From the NCBI GenBank assembly GCA_010015745.1, contig ML978171.1, forward strand, positions 186,001 through 250,000: a stretch of DNA of 64,000 nucleotides. The letters run 5' to 3'. A program made the position numbers and the translations under genes. The first letter of the stretch is position 1. Every line of letters starts with the position of its first letter. Shown here one piece after another: positions 9,764-21,896 of this stretch. Origin of the DNA: Setomelanomma holmii. Taxonomy: Eukaryota > Ascomycota > Dothideomycetes > Pleosporales > Phaeosphaeriaceae. The notes under the pieces were generated by a model. That model ran no database searches, was not told the DNA's origin, and saw only the letters and a program-made list of their open reading frames with translations.

Positions 9764-11139
9764 ATGGTTTCGCTACTGGAGCTTCCAACGGAGATTATAG
9801 TAGAAATCGCTAATCATCTTCGACCGTCAGACAACGGCCCCACGTTTCCGTCCATAGCCCAGCATAGTGGCTTCTAAGGCTGTCTCTACAGACCTCATGA
9901 GCTTGTGCGGGACCTGCTCCCTGCTGAGAGACATCGTTCAGCCTATAATTTTCCGAACTATCTATATCTATCACCTAAATACTGGCGTGGACAGCACGTT
10001 CAGCAGCCTCGCTCAGACAGTCAGTCGTCGCCCATCGTTAGCCAAAGAAGTAAGGAACATCCTGGTTACTGGTTAGGAATCGAAGTTGGCGGCTCCGGGC
10101 GAGCAAGACGTATGGACTGCGGAACTTCCGAAACTTGCGCTGGCGATGCTGGTAGCTTATCCGACGTAACCAGTTTATATTTCCAAGGTAGCGACGTTTT
10201 ATCGGCACAAAGCTCTTCTCATCTCGGCAAACTACTCCTCAGCAATTCTTCTTCGACCAAAGATGTTGTTCTGCTGCCGCGTTTGCGTGCCTTGTACATC
10301 AGTCCACCGGATGGCGCAGAAGACAGCTTCGTTCTCGTAGCAGACTTCGCGCCCTTCTTCAGCCATCCTGGCTTGGAGCAGATCAATATCTATTCCGGTA
10401 CTCTCCTGGACGGTCTCGAGTCTTGGAAGCTCGAAGTATCTCATCAACTACTGCCGGCAGTCTTAGGATCTCCAAGCTCAGTCTTCTCGCATGTTTTCTG
10501 CATCAGAAGTCGACTCGGATGCTTATCGAAGCTTGCAGTAATCTCACGTCACTGTCATACAGCCAGCTAGAAAACGACGTTTGCCGCATAAACGAAGCTC
10601 TGGAATTAATGGTTGAAGGAAATGCAAGGGCCGAGTTCTACGCGCCAATGGTTTTTAATCCTCAAACTTTCTCTGCCGCCTTGGAAACCTGCAGAAGGAC
10701 TTTCTCGAGTTTTCAAGTCAGCTTTTAGGACACCGAGGGCGCAGCAGTGAGTGCCAGCCTGATACTTCAGGGCCTGCATAATTTTATGCGTCTCACTTCC
10801 CTCACTATCGAAGCCCGCCACATGAATAGTTTCCATGATCTGCCTCCGATGCTCAAATATCTCACGATTTTCTTTCGAGAGATTCACGTATCACTAACAC
10901 AGTCTCTGCCTTCAGGACTGGAAAAGCTCGTTCAAGACACAACGTCTCCGGGTAAGACACAGTGGTCGTCAATCGAAAGCGTGTTCTTCGAAGGCCACTG
11001 CGACATGACGACGTGGCAGCACGACATCTTGTTCCATGAGCCGACTAAGACTGGAATCCGGATTCGACATGGGGATCAAAAAGATCCATGCTGTCTCGTG
11101 TGGCGCACGGGTGATGTTGATTTCACCTTGAGGAACTAG
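9764..11139 (+). pseudogene. F-box-like protein gene, frameshifted
   Basis: The ATG at 9764 opens a frame encoding LLELPTEIIVEIANHL, a typical fungal F-box start (substrate receptor of an SCF ubiquitin ligase). That frame stops at about 9878 while the expected continuation (LMSLCGTCSLLRDIVQPIIF) is in another frame. Further plausible pieces follow in changing frames: PRLRALYISPPDGAEDSF (about 10280-10330), SKLSLLACFLHQKSTRML (about 10470-10525), and a final frame from 10747 to TAG at 11137 (LHNFMRLTSLTIEARHM). No GT-AG pairs of sensible length explain all the switches, so I call it a pseudogene. It could alternatively be a multi-exon gene with poor splice sites. Confidence 0.55.
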
Positions 11140-11764
11140 CTGTTGCACAAAGAAAGAGGTGTAGGCTGGAAAATAATGTAGATTAAAGCCTTTATGCTTT
11201 CCTACTTGAGCGGGAGGGAACTAGGGACGACCTTTTGTCCGACTGGAATCTGTTCATTTGTCACTTAGCCGATGCTGTATAGACTTTATGTTTGCCACGG
11301 GTCCTGTAGGCCTAGGACTTACTGATGAGGTACCTAACTGCGCGATATGGTGTTGCTAGAGTGTATTCGGTGCAAAAACTGAAGCATCGGCAGGTCTGCA
11401 GGAGAGGACGTAACCTTTGCTACGTTGTCGCTTGCATTAACATGCGGACATGGGGCTGAATCGAGAGGTGAAGGCCCTTACCTGCCCCAGAACATCAGGA
11501 TCTTCTACAGGCGTATCTTAGCTATAGAAATCGACGGCTAGGCTAGAATTAGTGTTGCTTGTTTTGCTGAAGGCGAGCACAATCGGTCGCTCGAACAAGA
11601 TTGGACCATACAGCTGCAGCAAGGTCGCATGTATGAGGAAAGGCTCGCGAAAAGTAGAGAGGATGCTCATACAAGCATGCCAGAGCCGTCATTTCCGAAT
11701 TAGTCGCACGTAGATTGAGGAGTGAGAATGGGCGACAGTTACGAGACCTGTCAGGCAGAGATAA
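11140..11764. other. Intergenic, nothing recognised
   Basis: No coding frame longer than 60 codons, no terminal repeats and no RNA gene were noticed. Confidence 0.4.
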
Positions 11765-11956
11765 TCAGCCGCACAGCCGCGTTACAAAGCCTTCGTGCAT
11801 TGCGCAATATATTTTGCATCGTCTTCCTTTTCCTATAAAGTGAAGTTGCGCACGAGAAGGGGCGGAGTGCACATGTGCACAAATGCTGAAAAGACTCACA
11901 AGCAAAGCGAGACCGAGACCGACCAATTGTGCTAGGACGTGCTTCGTGAATTGCAT
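11765..11956 (-). CDS. Candidate small secreted protein (63 aa)
   Basis: A minus-strand ATG frame encodes 63 residues. It starts with MQFTKHVLAQLVGLGLALLV, continues hydrophobic to about residue 26, and has a small-residue cleavage-like site (AHVHSA then PS) near residue 31. The short mature part is basic and holds three cysteines (RRCKIYC ... RLC). This is the architecture of small secreted fungal proteins, but there is no homology evidence, and a chance frame is possible. A GTAACG...CTGACAG pair near the end could extend it by a short intron. Confidence 0.25.
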   Translation of the reverse strand: MQFTKHVLAQLVGLGLALLVSLFSICAHVHSAPSRAQLHFIGKGRRCKIYCAMHEGFVTRLCG

Positions 11957-12284
11957 CGTTAGGAAGCTGCTGATAGAGCACTTTGGAACTTGAGCGTTAG
12001 GAAACGGCTAATGTTCCTTCACGTAGAAAGTGCCTGCGATGATCGGCTCGTTCAATGTCACTCAATCGCACTAGCTGCAGTATCTCCACCTGGCACCGCA
12101 ATGTGTAACCTGGCTCAGCCAATACAGAATCAACTGCTGACCGGACCTGCAGCTACAGCCTTAGCCACAGCCTTGTGAATTTGGGGCGACCCGCTCATTG
12201 TTAGTTTTGACAATCCAGGTCAGGCGGTGGACTCACTAGAACAATTTCGACTCCATCACTCGCCCGAGCCCGGACTTGTTCAAG

Positions 12285-12983
12285 ATGTCAGACTCTCAGC
12301 CTCTCATCCTCTACGGTATCTCCTCGCCAGTGCAGCCTCGCTCCTATGCACGCAACCCTTCCAAGACCCGCCTTGCCCTCAGCTTCAAAGGAGTTCCTTT
12401 CAAGACTGAATGGGTCGAGCTTCCCGATATCACCAAAGTCCATAAAGATGTCAAGTGTCCTGCCACAAGAAAGTTGGATGATGGCTCCGACTACTATACT
12501 CTCCCTATGCTGAAGGATCACGCCGGCAAGATCATTGGCGACTCATACGACATCGCCAACTATCTCGAAGACACATTTCCAGGCTCTGGTGGCTGCCTCT
12601 TCCTTGCGAAATCCACACGCACAGGACTCGATTATGAGAGCCCGAACAGAAACAGCGTGTTCTTCGCACCTTTGTCTCTCAACGAAAGAAAGAAGAACGA
12701 GGCTTACGCAAACTTCAACACGCACGTTGATGCCACATTCTCGGCCAATGTAATACTGTTCAGCTATTACCTCCCCTTCAGTCCAGACACAGCGGAGGCT
12801 GCGAAGGCCCAAATGGCCAAACGCGCCCATTTGAACTCCTGGGAAGATGTCAACATCCAGGGTGAGGCGCGGGGGCCGTTGATGAGAGCCTTCAAAGAGG
12901 CACTGGCTTCGCTGGCCCAGCTTTTCATGGTCAACGATTCCGGACCGTATCTGGAAGGGAAGGAGGCCAACTATGCAGATTGA
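12285..12983 (+). CDS. Glutathione S-transferase-like protein, truncated by a frameshift
   Basis: The first true ATG of the frame is 12285 (MSDSQPLILYGI). Residues about 8-95 form a thioredoxin-like GST N-domain (LILYGISS, the S-x-K-x-R helix start SKTRLALSFKGVPF, and the cis-Pro region YYTLPMLKD followed by IIGDSYDIANYLED). This suits the fungal etherase-like (FuA) GST group that conjugates glutathione to small electrophiles in the cytosol. The helical C-domain follows but stops at TGA 12981-12983, just after EGKEANYAD. In the next frame (from 12980 to TAG at 13115) the expected family end continues (LIVGGWLNML, DEWQEFRSWYGG, LARLHDVLQE). One missing base near 12980 therefore removes the last ~45 residues. 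This may be a recent pseudogene, a truncated functional allele, or an assembly error. Confidence 0.75.
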   Translation: MSDSQPLILYGISSPVQPRSYARNPSKTRLALSFKGVPFKTEWVELPDITKVHKDVKCPATRKLDDGSDYYTLPMLKDHAGKIIGDSYDIANYLEDTFPGSGGCLFLAKSTRTGLDYESPNRNSVFFAPLSLNERKKNEAYANFNTHVDATFSANVILFSYYLPFSPDTAEAAKAQMAKRAHLNSWEDVNIQGEARGPLMRAFKEALASLAQLFMVNDSGPYLEGKEANYAD

Positions 12984-13117
12984 TCGTGGGTGGATGGCTG
13001 AATATGCTTTCTACTATTATGCCAAAGGACGAGTGGCAGGAGTTCAGGTCGTGGTATGGTGGAGCTCTTGCCAGGCTACATGATGTTCTGCAAGAGAGCT
13101 CCTTTGTGTGTTTTTAG

Positions 13118-13551
13118 TTTTGGTCTTATCATCGGTCTTGGGAGAGGCTTTGTAGTTTGGCTTTAAAATAAAGTCAATCTAGATGAACGGCCATGAGACG
13201 ATGCTTGAAGTCCCAGAATGGACATGTCATAGCATTTGACGCGTGAGAACTGATCATCTTGACCTTTGTCAAAGATTTGCAGATGTGAGGTGGTTGTGTT
13301 CGCGACGGCTGCATCGGCTCGCGTCATCCGTTGGTTCGTCCGTGCGAGATGACAATGGAAGACCCTCGGTCGCGACTACCCCATATAACCACGCAACGTC
13401 TCTCACTGACGTGCAGCTCAGTGTTTGCCCTGCGCGCACAGAACTGAATATGACCAAGCTTCGGCGACAATAGCTTCCCACGTGCGCGCTCTCGCACATC
13501 TATTCCATCACACCCTCGTCCACCCCCTCGGGTTGCCGCAAGCTGATCAGA
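13118..13551. other. Intergenic between GST and the Asi-like gene
   Basis: It holds the 3' region of the GST gene (an AAAATAAAGT polyadenylation-like signal near 13165) and the upstream region of the RING gene. No gene is seen. Confidence 0.4.
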
Positions 13552-16397
13552 ATGGCGGCTCCGGCAGCGCTCACCAACAGCTCATACCTGCCTTCACCAG
13601 CGGATCTGCTCATGGTCTTTCCCCGCTTATTGTCAAAGGCTAGCTCGCTTGGTGATCTCGTCTGGTCAGGAGGCAGCGTTATCGCAGAGCCAACCAAGGC
13701 CAATCTCACGAACACCACCGTCGCAACGACTGCGGGCCAGTTCTTGCAGGAATCTGTCGCTGCGGCAGCTTCTGGACTGGCAGCCCCACAAGATGAGATC
13801 AGCCTATTCCAGGCGTTGAAGAATGTCGCGAGCTTCTTCAGCTACGTCACGTCCAAGTGGGCAATCGCGACTTTCGCAATAGTTGGTCCTGCCTAGATGG
13901 TTGAGCCGCAAATGTGAGCTGACTGTTCAAACAGGCTGTTCTACTCAACCGAACACACTTCTACGCCTCCACCCGCGTTCCACTTTCGTTCAACCGCGTG
14001 TACCTACGATTCGGCATATACATTGCTCCCCTGCTGCTGTTCCTATATCAGATACAAGGCGTGCTTCAGGTTATGCGGTGTCAGACCTCACCTGAATGGT
14101 CCGAGATGCAATACGGTGCTCCAGGAAGGCGCTTGGAAACAGACTTTGCTTCAGAAGCAGGCTACCTATGGAAAGTGTCGTCCGCCCTTCTCGTCTGGGA
14201 GACTACGGAAGACTCGTGCAGAGCCGCAAACATGCTGCCAGTCGATGCTGAGTCAACACGCCCTTCAGGTTCGCTTGCCATACTATGGCCTCTGTTTTTG
14301 TCCATTGGATTCAGCCAGTTCGTGGAAACTCTTTCGTGTGCTCTTCAGGGTCGTCATCCTGTCCAAGAGGCGGGTATGACAATATTCGAGCATTCTCTGG
14401 CTTTCGCTGAAGCCGAGGCTGTTGTGACAAAGCCTTTAGCTATTGACACCACTCGCTTCTATAAACCAAGACAGGTCTTCACGCCCGACGGAACGTTGTT
14501 CATGATGCCACGATCGCAACTCAACATGATTGCCAATGTGCCGCCCGAGGTCCTAATCATCTCTCTGATTACAAGCATCAGTCATTTCACAAGTAACAGC
14601 CTTGCAATTGCGGGCGTTCGGTCCAAATACAGACTCATTACAACGACTATATGGGGTCTTGCCTACATGGCTACATTCACATGGAGCTTCACGAAACTTG
14701 CGAGCAGGGTTGCGGACCCTGCATCATCACCTGTGGGTATCTTGAGGTTTCCAACTGTGTGTATTGTGGGCTTCATACCCCATCTCCTCATTCTCATTGG
14801 CATTACCGCTTGCGGGCTGATCTATTTGGTGGCTCTCTGCATTACCGTAATATCTCCTCCACCTGGACAACCAGCATCCTTGACCTGGCGCGAGCGTTTC
14901 GCTGCCGCCTACGACAATCTCCATGCCAACATTCATCTGTCGTCGATAACACCCTTGACCGTGAATTGGGATGAAGACTTCTACACAGCGATCCTGAAAG
15001 TTGGCTTCACCGTGTTGACCGCAGCTAGTGAAGCCGTCTTTCTAAACGAAGGCACAAAGGTACATGTCCACTCGATGACGTGGATCGAAAAGAAGAGATT
15101 GCAGGACATCGTAAACCGTCGGAGGCGATTTCGGCAGAGCTTGACCAAGGTCCCATTGGCGTTGCGCGGCGGCACTCTCGCTGCAGGTCTAGAGGCCGCA
15201 GAAGATTCTGGAGAAGACACTCCAATCATCAAGTCTTCTTCCGGTTACGCACATGAACGCAAGACTCGAGGCGCGAAAGGCTCCTCAGATGCCGCTGGCG
15301 TTGGTGGCCGCAATGACCCAGCCGGGCTGGCACAACGTAGAAGCCGATTCTTTCTGACTTACCAGTTCTTCCGAAGTATTTCAAAGCTCATTGCAGCAAT
15401 CCATGCTCGATTGACGATTTCGATGTTGAGACGCTTGCACGTAGCCTATCGCCCGAGATGGTTGAGGCGTATGGCCGGCCCATTTGAGCACGATAAGTCT
15501 CAGCGGCTCGCACAAGAAGGCGCCCCGACTCTCCTAAAAGCAGCCTCTGAGCCATGGCTTACACTGGATGATCGAACTCGCTTCCGTCCAAGCGAGGACT
15601 TTGATATCGAGTCATTCGCGAAGGAAAGGCTTCGACAAAGTGGTTTCTATGCTGATGTAGAATCGAAAGACTCTGAGGAACGCCTCAACGACTATCTCTA
15701 CTCGTGGTGGCGTAATGGAGGTCGATGGGGTGACGTTGATACCACCAGCGACTATATGCCGCCACAAGACGATGACACCACGAGCGTAATATCCTTTGCC
15801 TCCACGACAGACAACGAGGGATGGTCTGATGAGGAAGACGACGGCCAGCGCACGCCAACCCGCGACACCTATCAACGCAGTCGAGAGTCTACCCCTGCGG
15901 CGGATCACACCATGGACCTTGCCCGACTCTCACATCTTCTGGATCCAAAAACCAATGAGGATCGTGAAGAAGCCAGACTTTTGGCGCGTCACTTGGAGAG
16001 CTCCAAGGTCTTGACACGATCGCAATACCGAAAGATTCGTGAGCGTGATGAAGCGAAGATCCTAGGCACTTCGCGGTATGAAATGGGCAATACTGTCAAG
16101 ATGACGCCAGAAGAGGAGGAAGAGCTTCTCGAAGATTTCATACTCAATCGCCGGGTAGCTGTTCCGCCTACTGGTCAAAGTACGGCTGGCAGCTGGGATG
16201 CTGGAGCTGAAGGTATGGGATCGGAAGGTCCGCAGTGTGTGGTTTGCCAGTTGTCACCTAGGACAGTCCTCGTTTGGCCGTGCGGTTGCTTGTCGCTCTG
16301 CGACGACTGCAGAGTGGGTCTCGCATCGAAGAACTACACAGCGTGTGTTTGCTGTCGGACAAATGTGGTAGCATATTCGCGGCTCTACGTTCCATGA
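13552..16397 (+). CDS. Asi-like membrane RING-type E3 ubiquitin ligase
   Basis: Two exons, 13552-13881 and 13935-16397, with an intron of 53 nt (GTTGGT...TTCAAACAG; CTGAC branch). The frame joins cleanly as ATFAI/AVLLNRTHFYAS, giving 910 residues. There are about six membrane segments (near residues 95-120, 133-155, 225-250, 325-350, 360-380 and 395-425). A long acidic, Ser-rich tail follows, and a C-terminal RING-like domain (CVVCQLSPRTVLVWPCGC ... CDDC ... CVCC). The histidine of a classical RING is replaced by Cys (PCGC), as in yeast Asi1/Asi3. By analogy with the yeast inner-nuclear-membrane Asi complex it would ubiquitinate membrane or nuclear proteins; the localisation is inference. The next gene also encodes a ubiquitin-system protein. 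Confidence 0.85.
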
Positions 16398-16802
16398 GAT
16401 CTTTTCGAGTACATAGTAATTTTGGCATTCATGTAAACTTGGATGCCCGTACTACACACTCATCGCGCCTGATTTGACATGATGCTTTGCTCTCGTTGGC
16501 AGTTTGACAAGCTCCAGAGTTATTCGGAGCTTGCGAAAGTGGCTTTAGTTAAGTGCTCGCGAATGTGCAGAGCGCTCTTGCCCCACGTCTGTCATTCTTT
16601 CCGCAAGTGGCCGTCGTCATCACCTTGCAAGTCTCGCCAAGCATCAGTCCAAGTCAACCAAAACTTCATTTCCGCGTCCCCGTCCTGAACAGCAACAACA
16701 CCACCAGACAGCCATCTCTCGTACGCAGACCTGACAATACTTGACTGAGCAACACATTGAGCTCGGTCGACGGCAAACCCCACAAGTCTCTCCAAAAGTT
16801 TT

Positions 16803-19800
16803 ATGCAATCAGCGCCTACAAAAGCATCCCAAAACATTCCGTCTCAGCAAAACACCCGTACCGCCTCCTCCACCTCCCAGCATGGACAACTGCGCGATGA
16901 TGACCTGCAGGACTCTCCGCAGCCTCACTCAGGTGAGATGCGGGGAGAGCCTGAGCCACCCACGCGGGGCGATGAGGGCGCTGCGTCGCGCTCAACCGCC
17001 ACCAGTGACGATGGAGACGCGTCGGGAACCTTCAGATTGAGAGGCATTGATGGCTCTACATCACCATCGAGGAACAAAATCAGTGAATACGAGAATGCAC
17101 GCGTAAAGACACCGCGGAAGCCTGCAGAAGGACCCCTGTTCGAGGTCATCAAGACCCCGAGAAGACCTGACGATAAGAGCTCTCCTATATCAAAGTTGCC
17201 AAATGGTGTGTGCCCGGACTTCTTACAGACTTCACTGCCCTAGAGATAGTTGCTGACATCCAGCAGAGGTCTTGATCCACGCGATTGCTCATCTTTCGCC
17301 GAATGACCTTGCCGCCGTCTCCCTCACCTCGCGTCGCTTCAATGAATTGGTCACAACCCCGCACGCATGGCAGGTGGCCTTCGGTCGTTACTTTCCGGGC
17401 CCGCTTGCTCTTGAGGACGCAGCGATACTATCAGCGTTGGAGAACACCGGCGATGTGGTTCGGTCTGAGAAGAGACGTTTCACTAGGCTCACGGCGCTAG
17501 CATCATGGCGGAGCGAGTACATATTGCGCACAAGGTTACTAAGATCCGTGGGTCGCGGCAAGCCTGTTCAGCTACCAGCAACGCCGCCGCGTGCTGGACA
17601 GGTGCAGGCTGCTGCTCCATTCCTCGAGTACAACGCGCAGACGTTTACCATCATCAACCACTTACATGCAACATACGGGTCCGGCCTGAACAAGCGCATG
17701 CCACGCTTCATTCATGGAGCGGACGATGTTGGTATGGTGACGAGCAGCGACCCAACAACAGGCAAAGTCGATCCATGGGGTCAAAGCGATCCCAACTTCT
17801 ACGGCCAGTTCTGCGAACGTTTCCCAGGCGTTGCAGAATGGGGTTTGGGAGCGGGCGACGTAGTAGGACGGCCCAACGTCATGGACGTGTCACAGCCATA
17901 TGGCATGATCTATGGACAGGGATGTCCTGAAGGATCATGCTACTACCGCTGTCTCGAGGAGATGCGCGGTCGGTTTGTCGCAGAGCCTACCGAATTCACT
18001 CTTCCGGAAGCCGGCATACCCAAGCTGGGCCTGGACGGTGGGGCCATCTGCAGTGTCTGGATTGCGAAATCGAGCACCATACCATCGCTCTCTGACGGCG
18101 TGGTTGGCATGATAATGGGATCTGCAGCTGGTGTCATCACATCTTGCAGTCTCGGAACTGATGGCCTGCGTGCATCCCGGTTGCAGCGTGGCGAGCTCAC
18201 TGCCCGGTGGGTGCTCAGTCCTGGCGTTCCCATCACTGCCATCGCTGTGGACGAGCAGTATTCGTTGAAGCGACAAGCACAAAATCGCGTCTGGGCCGTC
18301 GCTCTCAATGCTCTCGGGGAGCTTTTCTACCTGACCAAATTTCCAACTCGAAGTCAAGTGGCCAGAAAGGCCATTGAAGAGCACACCGAGTATCTGGCCT
18401 GGCTCACTGGTCGCAGTGTCTACTGGAACATAGTCGAGCCCAGCAGGCGGACTGCGAGACCAGATCCATATAGCGATGCTGAGGTTGATGGCAGCTATTC
18501 GCCTCGCACGTCTTGGGACGGTATGTGCTTGAGTAAGGACCAAATCATTGCAGAGACGCGTGAGATACAACACTACCTCCGCAAACCACCGAAGGAATTT
18601 CGCAAGGCCTGTCTCGGCTGGGACATGCGCAGGCGACTCGAAGTCGATTTTGCTGGTGACGATGGTAACTTAGCAGGCGAAGCTATGATTGTTGTCGATT
18701 GCGGCCTTGATGAAGGTCAGATCGCGGGCATCAAACGCTACACTCGTGTGAAGATCGATGAGAAAGAAAGGAGCGCAACGACCTCGACACGCATCACGAC
18801 GCCACAGCCCTCTCAGCACGTGTCTCTCTTCGGAGAATCTGGCGCAGGCACTCCTGACCTTCCTGGTGTATCTCAACGTATGCGTCGATCGTCTTACATG
18901 TCCTCTTCAAGCTCACCAGAAAGGGCCAACTTGGTGGAGGAGTGGCGTTGCTCGGTCTTCGCGTTTGGGGGCTTCAAAGCACCGCAAGTGACTTCCACCA
19001 CGTTGGACAATTCGACCTTTGCGACGATGACAATGTCGGAAGACCCCGCTTTAGGGTTTTCAACGGTGTCCACTGCATCCTCGCCGTATGCTTCCCCAAT
19101 GTCTGTAGCAAGTCAGCCGGCGTCTCCTTCTGATATACCTGGTCAACGAGCACGTTTCATGGCCGCTGGGACGAAGACTGGCGTTGTGCTGGTATGGGAC
19201 ATGAGGGCGCCAGTATCGCGCTCATCTGAATTCCCAAACAACGTCGAGCCTATCCGAATCATCTACACGGAGTCGCCTGAGATCTCGTGCCTGGCCATGT
19301 CAGCACTGCATCTCATCGTGGGCGGCAACGACGGCATTGTACAAGCTTGGGATCCGCTTGCCTCAGCCATGTCGCCAGTTCGAACTTTGCATTCGCGCTT
19401 TAAGTCTCGAGCGCGAAGGCAAATTGCGCAGGCGCAGGCATCGGTACAGGGCGTCGGCATCAACATGTTTGCTGCTGGTGCCATATGTCTTGACCCTGAT
19501 CCTACCGTGCTACGAGGAGTAGTCTCACTAGGGAATGTTCTGCACTACTGGAGCTACAGCTCTTCAGCAGCCGATCAGTACAAGAGCAGCAAACGCAGGC
19601 TCCGACGCGCAGAACGAGGGAGCAACCCCGCCGTCGATCGCTTCTCTGGCACTGGGCGCGTGAACTTCAAGAATTACATTGCCAACGAAAAGTACGAATT
19701 GGACCGCGAGAAACACGAGCGCCGTAAGCAAGCCGAACGCTTGGCTGGTCGTTTTGGCACCGAATTACTTGATGAAGAAGAAGCACTTGCATACGCCGCT

Positions 19801-20277
19801 ATGCTCTCACAGGAGAGCATGGAAGCTGAGCAGAAGCGTCGCCATGAAAGCGAAACTAGCAGCGTCATGAGCAGTGCGACTGTCACGCCTGAGCCTAGTC
19901 TAGCTGGACAGGCCTCTTCGCCAATCATGAAGGGCGATGACGAGCTCGATGCTGAAATCGCTGAAGCAATCCGCCTCTCTCTCAACGAAAGCCCGGCTTC
20001 TGCAACGTACGAACCCAGTTTCACCCCGCCTTCCGCCTTTGACATTCCGATCAAATATGCGAAGGGAAAGAAGGCTTCGTCGCCTCGATCAAAGGATAGT
20101 CCTTCGAGAAAGGGCAAAGCTGCTGCTGGGCGTAGCAACGAGAAGGAGCTATCGGACCTCGAGTTCGCTATGCAGTTGAGTCTTGCTGAGGAGGCCAGTA
20201 GGAAAGAGGCTGAGGAAGATCACTTTCCACCGTTAAGTCCTGCAGCCGGCTCTAAGGGGAAGGGCAAGCTTCTTTGA
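16803..20277 (+). CDS. Ufo1-like F-box / WD-repeat / UIM protein
   Basis: Exons 16803-17205 and 17267-20277; the 61-nt intron (GTGTGT...CATCCAGCAG, GCTGAC branch) splits the F-box, and splicing rebuilds LPNEVLIHAIAHLSPNDL. The protein is 1,137 aa. A disordered N-terminus is followed by an F-box (about residues 132-180), a large region with WD-like strands (TGVVLVWDMRAP near 765, GNDGIVQAWDPLA near 820), and two C-terminal ubiquitin-interacting motifs (EIAEAIRLSL near 1028, LEFAMQLSLAEEA near 1098). This order is that of yeast Ufo1, an SCF substrate receptor whose UIMs regulate its own turnover. It would pair with Skp1/Cul1 in the nucleus or cytosol. The frame is intact and codon use looks ordinary. 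Confidence 0.87.
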
Positions 20278-21896
20278 TCTGTCCGGAGTGGCCTGCATTT
20301 TCTGATTGCGGCTTTGCGCTTCGAAATGGTTCCACTTTTGGATCATCCACGTTTTGTCTTTCTCTGCGTTGCATGTTTAATACCTCTTACTGTCTTCCTT
20401 TCTCTTCTTCAGGTGCACACAGCATAGATGTTTCAAGTGGGCTTAGTATCAGTCAGCACTTCGATCTCCCTTGTGCCGCATAGTCCAGGGTTGCGAACAG
20501 GGCTGATAAGCTCCGTATCTGCTTCCCTAGCCTGCATTTACAATTCTGTTCGTAGTTTTAATTCCGAAAGTAGCGCGTCTCTATAATTTGACTATGATGA
20601 TCTCTGTCCTCACTTTCATGAATTTACCAGGCAGTGGCGCTCTCCGTACTCCACTGCGTTCCGCAACTCCCATCACACCTCGCCAGGCAACTCCTCGTCG
20701 CCGTCTCTGTCACGGTAGGTGTAACCTCACACCCTACCACCGGACCCGCATGCACCGTCAACGTACTAAGATACATGCAATCTGGCGCCGGACAGCTCAG
20801 CGCGTCTTCAGGGCATTTGCCCGAGACGGTGCTAGTGTGCGTGAAGCAAGGTCACGTGTGCGACGTTATGGTCGCAGGTGGCGGCGTGGCGCTGGGCAGG
20901 CACGAGGATGAGTACGTTTGGGTGGTTGTGTAGATGCCGCAGCCGTGAGGGCAGGCTGTTATGCACGGGAGGTGGGAGGTTTGGGTTGGTGTGGTTGGGC
21001 AGGCGGTGTTGGGGCCGGGGAGGGTGGTTGTTCTAGGATTGTTAGTTGGGATGGTGCAGAAATTTTGGGAGGGATGCGTGCGTGAGCATCAGGCAAAGTG
21101 GGACGATGCATGGTCGAATTGGTGTAAAGGTTGGACAAGCTGGGTTGGAGATGTAGCTTGTTGCTGTGTGGCAGGGACATTTGGAGTGTTTTGTTCTCGT
21201 TGAATGGGGAATTGGTTCGGCGAATGTGCTGTGGTTTTGTCAGTCTGAAGATGAGTCCTGAAGCTTGAGTATGGGACAAGTACATTGAGCAGAGTGCTGC
21301 AAGAGCTACAGTCACGGCATTGAGATACATATTGGCGTTGACACAACCGAATTCGAATAATACTGAAGAAGAAAAAGTACAGAATGTGCAGACTGCTCAG
21401 GTTTATCTTTGCGTCCTGGCTCCCTTGCTTCCTTCCCCGGATATCCGATCCTAATTTGCGAGAATTGATTTGCGCGTACGGCCTGGATAATATGGTTAAT
21501 GATCCTCTAGACCTCGTATTGTAAAGTATTACGGGCCGCACTTCGCAAAGCGAACTAGAAGAACGCAAGAATGTCGATTTGTGCATTGAAGAATGTTCCG
21601 GAAATGACGATAGGTAGATCCTAAAGAGACATCTGAGCTTGTGACCGTCAGCGAGGCGGATTGATTATTGGTACTACCGCCCTCAGAGGTCCGCGTCGCA
21701 AAGTCGTATAGTTTTTTTGGTTCATATCAGAATTCAGATGTCCTTGTGTGCCGCTCAGCTTTCGTGGAGGCGTGAGGTTTGCTGGCTTTGTATGCAGCCA
21801 TTGCCGTCATGTCTGGTATTGCAGCCCGACAGCCGTTCTCAACGCCGATGATGCTGATGCTATTTTACAATGTACGTGCCTTCGTACATTCATCTC
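20278..21896. other. Intergenic; GT-skewed tract, no secure gene
   Basis: After the Ufo1-like gene there are only weak frames. The plus strand around 20955-21060 is strongly G/T-rich (GGGAGGTGGGAGGTTTGGGT and similar). On the minus strand, 21330-20959 could encode 123 aa beginning with a signal-peptide-like MYLNAVTVALAALCSMYLSH and ending in a Pro-rich tail that is the complement of that tract. This is too weak to call a gene. Another short plus frame ends at 20931, also without recognisable features. Confidence 0.35.

Noticed and set aside
20959..21586. Minus-strand frames with a signal-like start and Pro-rich tail
   Set aside because: The tail is merely the complement of the G/T-rich tract; no independent support for a gene.
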